Source: Phycisphaerales bacterium (GTDB lineage: Bacteria > Planctomycetota > Phycisphaerae > Phycisphaerales > UBA1924). Taken from it: 37,345 nucleotides of DNA. The notes under the pieces were generated by a model. The model was not told the origin of the DNA. It did not search any database and saw nothing but the letters and a program-made list of their open reading frames with translations. The stretch covers positions 1 through 37,345 of the forward strand of contig JAJDDA010000030.1 in NCBI GenBank assembly GCA_029260535.1. Direction: 5' to 3'. Of the stretch, positions 14,770 to 23,567 are shown one piece after another (position 1 is the stretch's first letter; each line of letters begins with the position of its first letter). The translations under genes were made by a program, and so were the position numbers.

Positions 14770-15144
14770 ATGCCACGCGTACGCAAGGGTTCAGCAAGGA
14801 AGAGGGCGCACAAGCGCGTCATCCGTGAGGCTCGGGGTTACTACGGGACCAAGAGCCGGCACTTCCAGCAGGCGAAGGTCGCGCTCATGCGCGCCGGTAA
14901 GTTCGCTTACCGCGACCGCCGCAACCGCAAGCGCGACATGCGTCGCCTGTGGATCACCCGGATCACCGCGGCTTGCCGCATGCGTGGCACGCGGTACTCG
15001 CTGTTCATGAACGGCTTGACCAAGTCCGGCATCATCCTGAATCGGAAAATGCTCAGCCAGATCGCGATCGACGATCCCAAGGTATTCGACCAGCTCGTCG
15101 AGACCGCCAAGGCGAACTCGACCGCGCAGCCTGCGAAGGTCTGA
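14770..15144 (+). CDS. rplT: Ribosomal protein bL20
   Basis: A 124-residue bL20, an early assembly protein of the 50S subunit that binds 23S rRNA. Sequence blocks PRVRKGSARKRAHKRVIREA, GYYGTKSRHFQQAKVALMRA, YRDRRNRKRDMRRLWITRI and the C-terminal domain SGIILNRKMLSQIAIDDPKVF match the family closely along its length. AAGGAG lies directly upstream of the ATG at a usual distance. In many bacteria L20 represses its own operon by binding the leader mRNA; the 139-base gap after rpmI includes a CGGCG/CGCCG hairpin, but I cannot identify an L20-type site with confidence. A strong terminator lies 26 bases after the stop. Confidence 0.97.
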   Translation: MPRVRKGSARKRAHKRVIREARGYYGTKSRHFQQAKVALMRAGKFAYRDRRNRKRDMRRLWITRITAACRMRGTRYSLFMNGLTKSGIILNRKMLSQIAIDDPKVFDQLVETAKANSTAQPAKV

Positions 15145-15170
15145 TCGGCAGCATAACCAGTGATACATTC

Positions 15171-15204
15171 AACGCCGATCGGGCTTTTCCGGTCGGCGTT
15201 TTCT
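15171..15204 (+). terminator. Rho-independent terminator after rplT
   Basis: AACGCCGA (15171-15178) pairs with TCGGCGTT (15193-15200), extended inward by one G-T and one G-C pair, with a T-rich tail (15199-15204). It ends the rpmI-rplT transcript just before ispH. Confidence 0.85.
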
Positions 15205-15238
15205 ATTGCGCCGTTGATTGAGGGCGTATGATCGGCAG

Positions 15239-16282
15239 ATGCGTATTTTGCTTGTCAATCCGAGGGGTTTCTGTGCCGGCGTGCACATGGCGATCCAGGT
15301 CGTCGATCAGGCGCTCGATCTGCTCCCGGATGAGACGATCTACGTGTTCCACGAGATTGTTCATAACAAGCACGTGGTTGCGCGATTCAAAGAGCGGGGG
15401 GTCCGGTTCATCGAGGATCTCGCGGAGGCGCCTGCGGGCGCGATCGTGATTTATTCGGCGCATGGGGTCTCGCCGAGGGTTCGGGAGATGGCGAAGGAAC
15501 GCTCGCTCCGGGCGATCGACGCGACGTGCCCCTTGGTTACCAAGGTGCACATGGAGGCGATCCGGTACGCGAAGCGGGGCTGGCGGATCCTGCTCATCGG
15601 GCACGCCAATCACCAGGAAGTCATCGGGACGCTCGGTGAGGCGCCCGAGGCGATCACGGTGGTCGAGTCTGTTGAGGATGTGGCGAGTCTCGAGATCGAA
15701 GATGCCGCGCAGGCGGTGTATCTGACGCAGACGACGCTGAGTGTCGATGACGCCGAGCGGATCGTCCGCGCGATCCACGAGCGGTACCCCGAGGTGAAGG
15801 CGCCCCCTTCGGACGATATTTGCTACGCGACGACGAATCGGCAGGCGGCGGTCCGGCAGATGGCGCCGGACTGCGATCTGGCGCTGGTGATCGGGTCGAA
15901 AAATTCGTCAAATTCGGTCCGGCTTACGGAGATCGCCGAGAGCGAGGGCGCCGCGGCTCGGCTGATCGATGATGCGGATGAACTGGATCGGTCGTGGTTC
16001 GAGGGGCTGGATCGCGTGCTGGTGACGGCGGGGGCCTCGGCACCTGAGGATCTGGTGGCGGAGGTCTGCCGGCGGCTGGTCGGGTGGTTCGACGCCCAGA
16101 TCGAGGTTTCGAGCATCATCGATGAGGAATTGGAATTCGCCCTTCCCCTGCGGCTCCGCGAGATGATGGTCGAGCGGGGTGTGGATGTGGGCGACCGGTC
16201 GATCCGGTTCACGACCCCCCAGGTGACCGAGGCGGGGTACGGGGCGACACCCCTGACCGTTGGCGCGAGCGATCGCGGCTGA
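15239..16282 (+). CDS. ispH: 4-hydroxy-3-methylbut-2-enyl diphosphate reductase (IspH)
   Basis: IspH is the last enzyme of the MEP pathway: a [4Fe-4S] protein that reduces HMBPP to IPP and DMAPP. The 347-residue protein carries all three cluster cysteines in PRGFCAGVHMA, DATCPLVTKVH and ICYATTNRQ, the conserved His residues in VFHEIVHNKHV and IGHANHQEV, and the substrate Ser/Asn set in GSKNSSNSVRL. The ATG at 15239 starts just before the first conserved strand (RILLVNPRGFC); an alternative TTG at 15218 adds seven non-homologous residues. The C-terminal 50 residues (after IEVSSIIDEELEFALPLRLR) extend beyond the catalytic core. Its terminator-flanked position suggests a single-gene unit. Confidence 0.95.
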   Translation: MRILLVNPRGFCAGVHMAIQVVDQALDLLPDETIYVFHEIVHNKHVVARFKERGVRFIEDLAEAPAGAIVIYSAHGVSPRVREMAKERSLRAIDATCPLVTKVHMEAIRYAKRGWRILLIGHANHQEVIGTLGEAPEAITVVESVEDVASLEIEDAAQAVYLTQTTLSVDDAERIVRAIHERYPEVKAPPSDDICYATTNRQAAVRQMAPDCDLALVIGSKNSSNSVRLTEIAESEGAAARLIDDADELDRSWFEGLDRVLVTAGASAPEDLVAEVCRRLVGWFDAQIEVSSIIDEELEFALPLRLREMMVERGVDVGDRSIRFTTPQVTEAGYGATPLTVGASDRG

Positions 16283-16411
16283 ACGATGGCCGGATGAATC
16301 CGGGCAACCGGATCAAGCGAACGTCCGAAACCTCCGATGATTGAGCGGCCTGAATGCCCGTTTCGGGGCTGAAAGTGCCTATACTCCGCCCCCCTTAGGA
16401 GGCTAGATCAG

Positions 16412-18292
16412 ATGAGTCCCAAGACGAACGGCGCGGTTGCTGAGGCCCCGCTGGAATCGGTTGTCATTCGGTTCTGCGGCGATTCCGGCGACGGGATGCA
16501 GCTTGCCGGTGATCAATTCACCAATACTTCGGCGCTCTTTGGAAACGATGTAGCGACGTTCCCCGATTTCCCTGCGGAGATCCGGGCGCCGCGCGGGACG
16601 ACTTACGGCGTTTCCGCGTTCCAGCTGCAGTTTTCGAGCAACGATATCTTCACCCCTGGCGACACCATCAACGCGATGGTCGCGATGAACCCTGCCGGGT
16701 TCAAGGTGAACATCGACAGCGTTGAGGATGGCGGGATCGTCATCGTCAACAGCGACGAGTTCGACAAGGGCTCGCTCGAGAAGTGCGGCTACGAGGCGGG
16801 GTACAACCCGCTCGAAGACGACGCGGTGAGCCGGAAGTACAAGGTCTTCAAGGTCCCGATGAGCCGGCTGACGCGCGAGTCGCTCGCGGAATCGTCGATG
16901 GGCGCGAAGGACATTGACCGCTGCCGGAACATGTTCGCGCTCGGTATCTCGTACTGGCTGTACGAGCGTCCGCTCGAGGCGACGATCGAGCACATCAACA
17001 CATACTACGGCGTGAAGAAGAAGCGCCCCGAGGTTGCCGAGGCGAACGTCAAGGCGCTCAAGGCGGGCTACTTCTTCGGCGAGACCGCCGAGCTGTTCCC
17101 CTCGCGCTACACGGTTGCGCCGGCGAAGCTTGAGCCTGGGACGTACCGGCGCATCAGCGGCAACGAGGCGACCGCGATGGGGCTCGTCACCGCGGCGAGC
17201 AAGGCCGGGAAGAAGCTCTTTTACGGGAGCTACCCGATCACCCCGGCGTCGGACATCCTGCACACGCTTGCGCATCTTGAGCACATGAACGTGCTGACGT
17301 TTCAGGCGGAGGACGAGATCGCGGCGATCTGCTCCGCGATCGGCGCGGCGTTTGCCGGTGATATCGCTGCGACCGGGACCTCTGGTCCTGGTTTGGCGCT
17401 CAAATCTGAGGCGTTGGGGCTGGCGGTCATCTACGAGCTCCCGCTGGTCGTCGTTGATGTCCAGCGCGCCGGTCCTTCGACGGGCATGCCCACGAAGACC
17501 GAGCAGGCGGACCTGCTCCAGGCGATGTTCGGTCGCCACGGCGAGTGCCCCTGCATTATTCTTGCCGCGTCGAGCCCCGCAGATTGTTACGAGCGGGCGA
17601 TCGAGGCGGTCCGGCTTGCGGTCCGGCACATGTGCCCGGTCATCCTGCTGACCGACGGATCGGTGGCGAACGGCGCGGAGCCCTGGAAGCTGCCGAACAT
17701 CGCGGATATTCCGGCGATCAAGATCGAGCACCCGGTGCACGCCGGTATGGCTGGCGAGAAGTTTGAGCCTTACGTTCGCGAGCCCAAGACGCTCGCGCGT
17801 CCATGGGCATTGCCCGGTACGAAGGGCCTCGAGCACCGTCTCGGTGGTCTTGAGAAGCAGATGCGCACCGGCGCGGTTTCGTACGATCCTGACAACCACC
17901 ACGAGATGATCCAGCTCCGGGCGAACAAGGTCGAGAAGGCCGCCGATACGATCCCGCCGCTGACCGTTCGCGGCAACTCGTCGGGCGACACGCTCGTGCT
18001 CGGCTGGGGCGGCACGTACGGGACGATCACCTCGGCGGGCGACAAGCTCCGCGCGATGGGGCGTGATGTCTCGACGGCGCACCTGCACCACCTGAACCCG
18101 TTCCCGTCGAACCTGGGCGAGGTGCTCGGTTCGTTCAAGCGTGTGATCATCCCCGAGATCAACTCCGGTCAGCTCCGGATGCTGATCAGGGCGAAGTACC
18201 TCGTTGACGTGATCGGTTTCAACGATGTCAACGGGCGCGGTTTCTTTATCGACGATCTGGCCGAACGCATTGTCGCGGTCATGGACCACTAA
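16412..18292 (+). CDS. korA: 2-oxoacid:ferredoxin oxidoreductase, fused gamma-alpha subunit (KorA type)
   Basis: A 626-residue fusion of the gamma domain (about 15-200; FCGDSGDGMQLAGDQFT, then PAEIRAPRGTTYGVSAFQLQ) and the alpha or pyrimidine-binding domain (about 245-620; YPITPASDILHTLAHLEHM, then TSGPGLALKSEALGLAV and PSTGMPTKTEQADLLQA). With the beta subunit it makes the TPP enzyme that oxidises a 2-oxoacid to acyl-CoA and CO2 while reducing ferredoxin, or runs in reverse. 2-Oxoglutarate is the usual substrate of this fused class, but pyruvate or branched-chain acids cannot be excluded. TAGGAGG lies ten bases before the ATG and a TATACT (16380-16385) could be its -10 element. korB follows after 37 bases and a YgfK-like gene after that. 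Confidence 0.93.
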   Translation: MSPKTNGAVAEAPLESVVIRFCGDSGDGMQLAGDQFTNTSALFGNDVATFPDFPAEIRAPRGTTYGVSAFQLQFSSNDIFTPGDTINAMVAMNPAGFKVNIDSVEDGGIVIVNSDEFDKGSLEKCGYEAGYNPLEDDAVSRKYKVFKVPMSRLTRESLAESSMGAKDIDRCRNMFALGISYWLYERPLEATIEHINTYYGVKKKRPEVAEANVKALKAGYFFGETAELFPSRYTVAPAKLEPGTYRRISGNEATAMGLVTAASKAGKKLFYGSYPITPASDILHTLAHLEHMNVLTFQAEDEIAAICSAIGAAFAGDIAATGTSGPGLALKSEALGLAVIYELPLVVVDVQRAGPSTGMPTKTEQADLLQAMFGRHGECPCIILAASSPADCYERAIEAVRLAVRHMCPVILLTDGSVANGAEPWKLPNIADIPAIKIEHPVHAGMAGEKFEPYVREPKTLARPWALPGTKGLEHRLGGLEKQMRTGAVSYDPDNHHEMIQLRANKVEKAADTIPPLTVRGNSSGDTLVLGWGGTYGTITSAGDKLRAMGRDVSTAHLHHLNPFPSNLGEVLGSFKRVIIPEINSGQLRMLIRAKYLVDVIGFNDVNGRGFFIDDLAERIVAVMDH

Positions 18293-18329
18293 GCAGCAAT
18301 CACTTCCCGACGAAACGGGCGATTCAATC

Positions 18330-19364
18330 ATGAACAGCAACGGCACAACCACCATCGAACTTCCGACCTACAAAGCGAGCGATTTCGCGTCCGATCAGGA
18401 CGTCCGCTGGTGCCCGGGGTGCGGCGACTACGCCGTCCTGACCGGCATCCGCAAGGCGCTCGCCAAGATGCCGAACAAGAAGGAAGACTACGTCTTCGTC
18501 TCCGGCATCGGGTGCGCGGCGCGATTCCCGTACTACATGGAGACGTACGGGCTCCATTCGATCCACGGGCGTTCGCTCGCGGTCGCGACCGGCGTCAAGA
18601 TGGCCAACCCCGACCTGCAGGTGTGCATCGTCTCCGGTGACGGGGATCTGCTCTCGATCGGCGGCAACCACACGCTCCACGCGCTGCGCCGGAACATCGA
18701 TCTGACGATCGTGCTGCTCAACAACGAGATCTACGGGCTGACCAAGGGGCAGGCCTCACCGACCAGCGAGGTCGGCAAGGTCACCAAGTCCACGCCGCTC
18801 GGGTCGGTCGATCAGCCGATCAACCCGCTGGCGTTTGCGCTCGCCTCGGGTGCGACCTTCGTGGCGCGATCGGTCGACGTGGACCTGAAGAACTTCGACG
18901 TGGTCTACAAGCGTGCGATGGAGCACAAGGGCGCCGCGTTGATCGAGGTGTACCAGGACTGCAATATCTTCAACCACGCGATCTGGTTCTACGCCTCGCA
19001 GAAGGACACGAAGGCGGACACCACGATTGTTCTTGAGCACGGCAAGCCCATGGTCTTCGGCAAGGACAAGGACAAGGGGCTGCGGATGATCGGGTCCGGG
19101 TTTGAGGTCGTCGAGCTTGGCGGCACGTACACCGAGGATGACCTGTGGGTCCACGACGAGACCGATCGGCGTGTCGCGTTCATGCTCTGCCAGTTGGAGC
19201 ACCCCGACTTCCCCGAGCCGCTGGGTGTGCTCTACGCGGACACCGCGAAGGCGTCGCACGGTATGAGGATCCACCAGCAACTGGAATCGGAGCTTGCAAG
19301 GCCGGACGCTGGGGATCTCCAGGCGATGATCAACGGCAGGTCGACGTGGGAAATCCACGGCTGA
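18330..19364 (+). CDS. korB: 2-oxoacid:ferredoxin oxidoreductase, beta subunit (KorB)
   Basis: A 344-residue TPP-binding subunit. Cysteines for its [4Fe-4S] cluster are present in RWCPGCGDYAVL, SGIGCAARFPYYM and YQDCNIFNHA. The TPP/Mg site is the segment SGDGDLLSIGGNHTLHALRRNID followed by NNEIYGLTKGQASPTS. The first real methionine is at 18330 (MNSNGTTTIELPTY); upstream in-frame codons overlap korA and carry no homology. It is longer than the roughly 280-residue beta subunits of archaea because of a C-terminal part (about 255-344) seen in bacterial KorB. With korA it forms a complete enzyme able to supply low-potential electrons to ferredoxin. Confidence 0.94.
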   Translation: MNSNGTTTIELPTYKASDFASDQDVRWCPGCGDYAVLTGIRKALAKMPNKKEDYVFVSGIGCAARFPYYMETYGLHSIHGRSLAVATGVKMANPDLQVCIVSGDGDLLSIGGNHTLHALRRNIDLTIVLLNNEIYGLTKGQASPTSEVGKVTKSTPLGSVDQPINPLAFALASGATFVARSVDVDLKNFDVVYKRAMEHKGAALIEVYQDCNIFNHAIWFYASQKDTKADTTIVLEHGKPMVFGKDKDKGLRMIGSGFEVVELGGTYTEDDLWVHDETDRRVAFMLCQLEHPDFPEPLGVLYADTAKASHGMRIHQQLESELARPDAGDLQAMINGRSTWEIHG

Positions 19365-19413
19365 GCCACGTGCCGCTCGGGCGGTCGTAGCGATTGGTAT
19401 CCTTACCGATTGC

Positions 19414-21354
19414 ATGGCAGAACTGATCCCCTATCCCTTTGGCCGTTTGATCACGCGGATGCTGCGCGAGCTCGATGAGCGCGGCTCGTGCTTTGATCTG
19501 CCCTCGTCGAAATTCTTTACCGGCGCTGATGGGGTTGACCTGTCGGTCGAGTTCCACGGCTCACGAGCGGCGACGCCCCTGGGGCCTGCGGCTGGGCCGC
19601 ACTCGCAGATGGCGCAGAACATCGCGCTCGCGTGGCTGGGCGGCTCTCGGATCATCGAGCTCAAGACGGTGCAGATCCTCGATGAGCTGGACATCCCGCG
19701 CCCCTGCATCGACATGCGGACCGTCGGCTACAACGTCGAGTGGTCGCAGGAACTGAAGCTCGACCAGTCGCTCGATGAGTACGTCAAGGGGATGATGCTT
19801 GTTGAGATCCTCAAGGCGTCGGGGAAGATTGATCTCGCCGATAGCGCCGGCGACACGATCTATGACATGAGCGTTGGGTACGACCTCGAGGGGATTAAGT
19901 CGCCGACGGTGCGCGCGTTCCTGGAGCAGATGCGCGACTGCGGTGCGATCGTTGAGCGGCTCCGGAAAGAGATTCCCGACGAGTTCGCCTGGGCGCGGGA
20001 GTTGGACTACCAGACGACGATCTCGGAGACGCTCACGCTCAGCACATTCCACGGTTGTCCCCCGGATGAAATCGAGCGGATCATCGATCATCTGCTGCGC
20101 GAGCACGGGCTGCACTGTGTGATCAAGCTCAACCCGACGCTGCTGGGGAAGGACCGTGTCGATGCGCTGCTCCACGACAAGATGGGTTACACCGAGGTCA
20201 ATGCACCGGCGAAGGCGTTCGAGATGGACACGAAGTGGGAGCAGATGGTCGGGTTTGTGAACCGGCTCAAGGCGACCGCGGACTCGCTGGGCAAGGGGCT
20301 CGGTGTGAAGTTCACGAACACCCTGCTCGTCGAGCACGATGGGGATTTCATCCCGTCGACGGAACATGAGAAGTACCTATCGGGGCACGCGCTGCACCCG
20401 ATCGCGATGAGCCTGGTCGGCGAGTTCCGCAGGGAGTTCGGCGCTGCGATCCCGATCTCGTTTTCCGCAGGGATCGACCGGGGCAACTTCGCCGACGCGG
20501 TGGCGCTGGGATTGACGCCGATCACGGTCTGTTCCGATCTGCTCCGGCGGGGCGGCTACGCGAGGCAGGCGGGGTACATCGCTGAATTGACCAAGCGGAT
20601 GGGCGCGGTGGATGCGAAGACGATCGACGAGTTCATCATCAAGTCCGCGAGCGCCGGGTCAACGACACCGACGCGCGAGCAGGCGGTCCTGCTCAACACC
20701 GAGGCGTACACGCGGACCGTCGCGGATGACCCGCGGTATGGCGCGGCGGCGAACAGCAAGGCGCCGAAGAAGATCGGGACGAAGCTGGAATTGTTCAACT
20801 GCATCACGTGCGACAAGTGCATCCCGGTGTGCCCCAACGACGCGAACTTCACGCTGCGGATGCCTCCGGACGAGATCCCGGTCGAGATCATCCACCGCGA
20901 GATCGACTCGTGGGTGAGCACCCCGGGGGATTCGGTGGTGCTCAACAAGAAGCACCAGATCGCGAACTTCGCCGACTTCTGCAACGAGTGCGGCAACTGC
21001 GATATCTTCTGCCCCGAGGATGGCGGGCCCTACATTCTCAAGCCGAGGTTCTTTGGGTCCGAGGCAAGCTTCGATGAGCTTGCGGGTCACGACGGTTTTT
21101 ATCTTGAGCGCGGCGATGACTCGGTGCGCATCCTTGCTCGCTTTGATGGGGCGCGGACCGAGGCGGTCTTCGTTGGTGACAGCGTGGCCTACCGCGGCGA
21201 GGGGTTCGAGATCGAGCTGGATCTGGCCGACCCGATCGGGACGGTGCAGGGTGTCGCGACAGTCCCGGTGGACCTGACATACCTGCGGATTATCGATGCG
21301 CTGCGCAACGCGCTGCTTGGTGACGAGGCGCCGGCGAGTTACATCAACGCCTGA
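19414..21354 (+). CDS. ygfK: Compact YgfK-like oxidoreductase: TIM-barrel (DHOD/PreA-like) plus two [4Fe-4S] clusters, no NAD(P)H-flavin module
   Basis: This 646-residue protein aligns by eye with E. coli YgfK (about 1030 residues) at both ends. Residues 1-440 are the dihydroorotate-dehydrogenase-like barrel: RAATPLGPAAGPHSQMAQNI, then ELKTVQILDELDIPRPCID, STFHGCPPDEIERI with the conserved Cys at 215, and IKLNPTLLGKDRV. Residues 460-540 hold two ferredoxin motifs, CITCDKCIPVCP (Cys 463, 466, 469, 473) and FCNECGNCDIFCP (523, 526, 529, 533). The GltD-like FAD/NAD(P)H module that lies between these parts in YgfK is missing. The relationship to dihydropyrimidine dehydrogenase suggests reduction of a heterocycle; putative selenate reductase is the older database name. 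It follows korB by 49 bases, so electrons may come from ferredoxin reduced by KorAB (inference). Confidence 0.85.
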   Translation: MAELIPYPFGRLITRMLRELDERGSCFDLPSSKFFTGADGVDLSVEFHGSRAATPLGPAAGPHSQMAQNIALAWLGGSRIIELKTVQILDELDIPRPCIDMRTVGYNVEWSQELKLDQSLDEYVKGMMLVEILKASGKIDLADSAGDTIYDMSVGYDLEGIKSPTVRAFLEQMRDCGAIVERLRKEIPDEFAWARELDYQTTISETLTLSTFHGCPPDEIERIIDHLLREHGLHCVIKLNPTLLGKDRVDALLHDKMGYTEVNAPAKAFEMDTKWEQMVGFVNRLKATADSLGKGLGVKFTNTLLVEHDGDFIPSTEHEKYLSGHALHPIAMSLVGEFRREFGAAIPISFSAGIDRGNFADAVALGLTPITVCSDLLRRGGYARQAGYIAELTKRMGAVDAKTIDEFIIKSASAGSTTPTREQAVLLNTEAYTRTVADDPRYGAAANSKAPKKIGTKLELFNCITCDKCIPVCPNDANFTLRMPPDEIPVEIIHREIDSWVSTPGDSVVLNKKHQIANFADFCNECGNCDIFCPEDGGPYILKPRFFGSEASFDELAGHDGFYLERGDDSVRILARFDGARTEAVFVGDSVAYRGEGFEIELDLADPIGTVQGVATVPVDLTYLRIIDALRNALLGDEAPASYINA

Positions 21355-21357
21355 CGT

Positions 21358-22287
21358 TTAGTCGATCGAGGGGTTCACGTCTCGAGCGAGATCCCAGCCC
21401 GAGGTGTCGGGTTTGTCGAGTGCGCCCAGGTCGAGGTCCGCGATGACGAGGTTGGCGCTGTCACTGATGGATTCGATCTTGCCCTGTGGTCCGGCGAAAT
21501 GTGAGGCGCCGAAGTAGTCCTGATTCCAGGGGCGTTCAGAGCCTGCGCGGTTGGAGCCGCCGATGTAGACGTTGTGCCTTGCCGCATCGCACTCGAACTC
21601 GATCGCCCACATGCGGCGTGATTTTTCTCCGAAGGTGACCGCCGGTGAGAAGATGAGCTGCGCACCGGCTTGCGCGAGTCCCTTTGCCATCGCCTGGAAA
21701 TGCCGGTCGTAGCAGATGCTGACGCCGATCCTGCCGACCGAGGTATCGAAGACCGGGAGCAGGGGGTTGTCGCCGAGGATTTTCGGAGATGAATCGTTGT
21801 AGGGCTTCGCGGCGGGGCCGTAATAGAACGACTCGTCGAAAGCGCCCTGCTCGTTGGCGCCGTGCGGGATGTGGGCCTTGCGGAACTTGCCGAGGATGGC
21901 GCCGTTTGAGTCGATGACGACGGCGGTGTTGAACCGCTCGCCGGTCTGTGCGCAGAGTTCGTAGATGGGCGCGACGATAACGATCGAGTGCTGTTCGGCG
22001 CACTTGCGCATGCGCGCGATGCTCGGGCCATCGGTCGCGTCTTCGGCGCAGTCGATCCACATGGGGTGGCGATGGAGCGCGAAGTAGGGGGCCGGGAAGA
22101 GCTCGCCGAGGCCGATGATCTTCGCGCCTGCGTTTGAGGCGGTTGCGATCAGGTCGGCGTGGTGGTCGAGGTTTGCATCCCTGATGTCGTCGAGGCGATC
22201 GGCGAGCGAGGGGAGGTCGTCGATGTGATCGGGCATCGCCTGGTAGGCGTTGACCGTCTGCGTCATGGCGGCGCGAAGAGTGCTCAT
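21358..22287 (-). CDS. Carbon-nitrogen hydrolase, beta-ureidopropionase / N-carbamoylputrescine amidase type
   Basis: A 309-residue nitrilase-superfamily amidase. The catalytic triad is visible: Glu in IIGLGELFPAPYF, Lys in LGKFRKAHIPH and Cys in GVSICYDRHFQ; the second Glu lies in the FDESFYYG region. These enzymes split N-carbamoyl groups into amine, CO2 and ammonia. The C-terminal GGSNRAGSERPWNQDYFGAS with HFAGPQGKI fits beta-ureidopropionase and carbamoyl-amino-acid hydrolases. It overlaps the upstream M20 amidohydrolase gene by four bases (ATGA) and is the last gene of the minus-strand cluster. Its natural substrate is probably a ureido compound made by ring-opening upstream in the pathway. 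The stop is three bases from the stop of the convergent ygfK-like gene. Confidence 0.92.
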   Translation of the reverse strand: MSTLRAAMTQTVNAYQAMPDHIDDLPSLADRLDDIRDANLDHHADLIATASNAGAKIIGLGELFPAPYFALHRHPMWIDCAEDATDGPSIARMRKCAEQHSIVIVAPIYELCAQTGERFNTAVVIDSNGAILGKFRKAHIPHGANEQGAFDESFYYGPAAKPYNDSSPKILGDNPLLPVFDTSVGRIGVSICYDRHFQAMAKGLAQAGAQLIFSPAVTFGEKSRRMWAIEFECDAARHNVYIGGSNRAGSERPWNQDYFGASHFAGPQGKIESISDSANLVIADLDLGALDKPDTSGWDLARDVNPSID

Positions 22288-23567
22288 GCGTTGCCGGCTT
22301 CATCGCTCAGGGCGAGGATCATCGATAGGAGCGTGTTGACCGCGTCGGCGCAGTGTTTCGGTGTCGAGAGTTCGCGCGGGTTGTGGCTGATCCCGTCGTG
22401 GAGGCCGGGAGTGAAGATCATCGCGGTTTTGCACACGGTGGACCATTCCTGCGCGTCGTGGCCTGCGCCGGCGAGGATCCGTCGGCACTTGAGGCCCTGG
22501 ACCCTGGCGGCGGCTTCGACCGCGGCGATAACCGCTTCATCGAACGCAACCGCAGGGGTGCGGGCGGTCTGCTGCGAATCGATGGTGACCTGGAGTTGTT
22601 CTGCGATCTCCTGCTGGTAGGCGTCGAGGTCGGCTTCGGCGCGGCGCATCGCGTCATCGTCGGGGTTGCGCAGGTCAACGGTCGCGGTGACGCGCCCCGG
22701 GATCACGTTGATCATTCCGGGTTCCGGCGTGATGACGCCCATGGTGGCGCGCATGTCGGGGCCGTATTCACCCGAGGCGCACATCTCGTGGATTCGGCAG
22801 TTGATCTTCGCTGCGGCGAGCCCCGGGTCCTTGCGGAAGCTCATCGGGGTGGCTCCGGCGTGGGCGCTGGCGCCGGTGATCGTGAGTTTGCGCCAGGAGA
22901 TCCCCTGCACGCCGGTGACGGCGCCGAGGTCGAAGCCCTCGTGGATGAGCGAGGGCCCTTGCTCGACGTGGCACTCGATGAACGCGGCGGGCCTGCGCTG
23001 ACCCACGGGTTCGTCTCCGAGGAAGCCGATCGCGGCGAGCTCGTCCTTGACGGATTTGCCGTCGGCGTCGGTGAGCGCGTAGGCTTGCTCAAGCGGGATG
23101 CGGCCTGTCGCGACGGCGCTACCGAGCATGTCGGTGCCGAAACGGCAGCCCTCTTCGTCGGTGAAGAAGGCGATGGTGAGGGGTCGACGGGTGGTGATGT
23201 CGTGGTCGTTGAGTGTACGGATGACTTCGAGTGCGCCGAGGACACCGAGCGCGCCGTCGAATTTGCCGCCGGTGGGGACGGAGTCGATGTGGGACCCCGA
23301 CATGACCGGAGAGAGGTCGGGGTCGAGCCCCATCCGGTCGGCGTAGGTGTTGCCGATGGCGTCGGTGCTGGCGGTGAGGCCTGCCTCTTCGAACCATTTG
23401 CGGACGAGGCGTCGGCCTTCGGCGTCTTCTGGTGAGAGCGCGAGGCGGCGGACACCCATCACGTCGGCGTCTTCGTCGTGGTAGGCGCCGATTGCGCCGA
23501 GCTCTTCGAGGGAGGCCATCAGGCGGTCGGTGTTGATCGTCTGTTGGGCGCGGGTGTTGGTGGTCAC
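22284..23567 (-). CDS. M20-family allantoate amidohydrolase / N-carbamoyl-L-amino-acid hydrolase
   Basis: A 427-residue Zn or Mn amidohydrolase of the AllC/HyuC branch. Metal ligands and active-site residues lie in SGSHIDSVPTGGKFDGALGV, FFTDEEGCRFG and FIECHVEQGPSLI, followed by the dimer domain with GASAHAGATPMSFRKDP and the late block LAGAGHDAQEWS. These enzymes remove a carbamoyl group from allantoate, ureidoglycine-type or N-carbamoyl amino acids. The GTG at 23567 is preferred because it overlaps the ssnA stop by four bases (GTGA); the longer frame up to 23639 would only overlap ssnA with non-homologous Arg/Gly-rich sequence. In E. coli the yge cluster holds YgeY, also an M20 enzyme, in a comparable place. 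Confidence 0.92.
   Translation of the reverse strand: MTTNTRAQQTINTDRLMASLEELGAIGAYHDEDADVMGVRRLALSPEDAEGRRLVRKWFEEAGLTASTDAIGNTYADRMGLDPDLSPVMSGSHIDSVPTGGKFDGALGVLGALEVIRTLNDHDITTRRPLTIAFFTDEEGCRFGTDMLGSAVATGRIPLEQAYALTDADGKSVKDELAAIGFLGDEPVGQRRPAAFIECHVEQGPSLIHEGFDLGAVTGVQGISWRKLTITGASAHAGATPMSFRKDPGLAAAKINCRIHEMCASGEYGPDMRATMGVITPEPGMINVIPGRVTATVDLRNPDDDAMRRAEADLDAYQQEIAEQLQVTIDSQQTARTPAVAFDEAVIAAVEAAARVQGLKCRRILAGAGHDAQEWSTVCKTAMIFTPGLHDGISHNPRELSTPKHCADAVNTLLSMILALSDEAGNA

Noticed and set aside
16403-18355. Long minus-strand open frame (650 codons) opposite korA
   Set aside because: It is the antisense shadow of korA in high-GC DNA: Arg/Asp/Val-rich sequence, no domain, and the plus-strand frame is a complete known enzyme.
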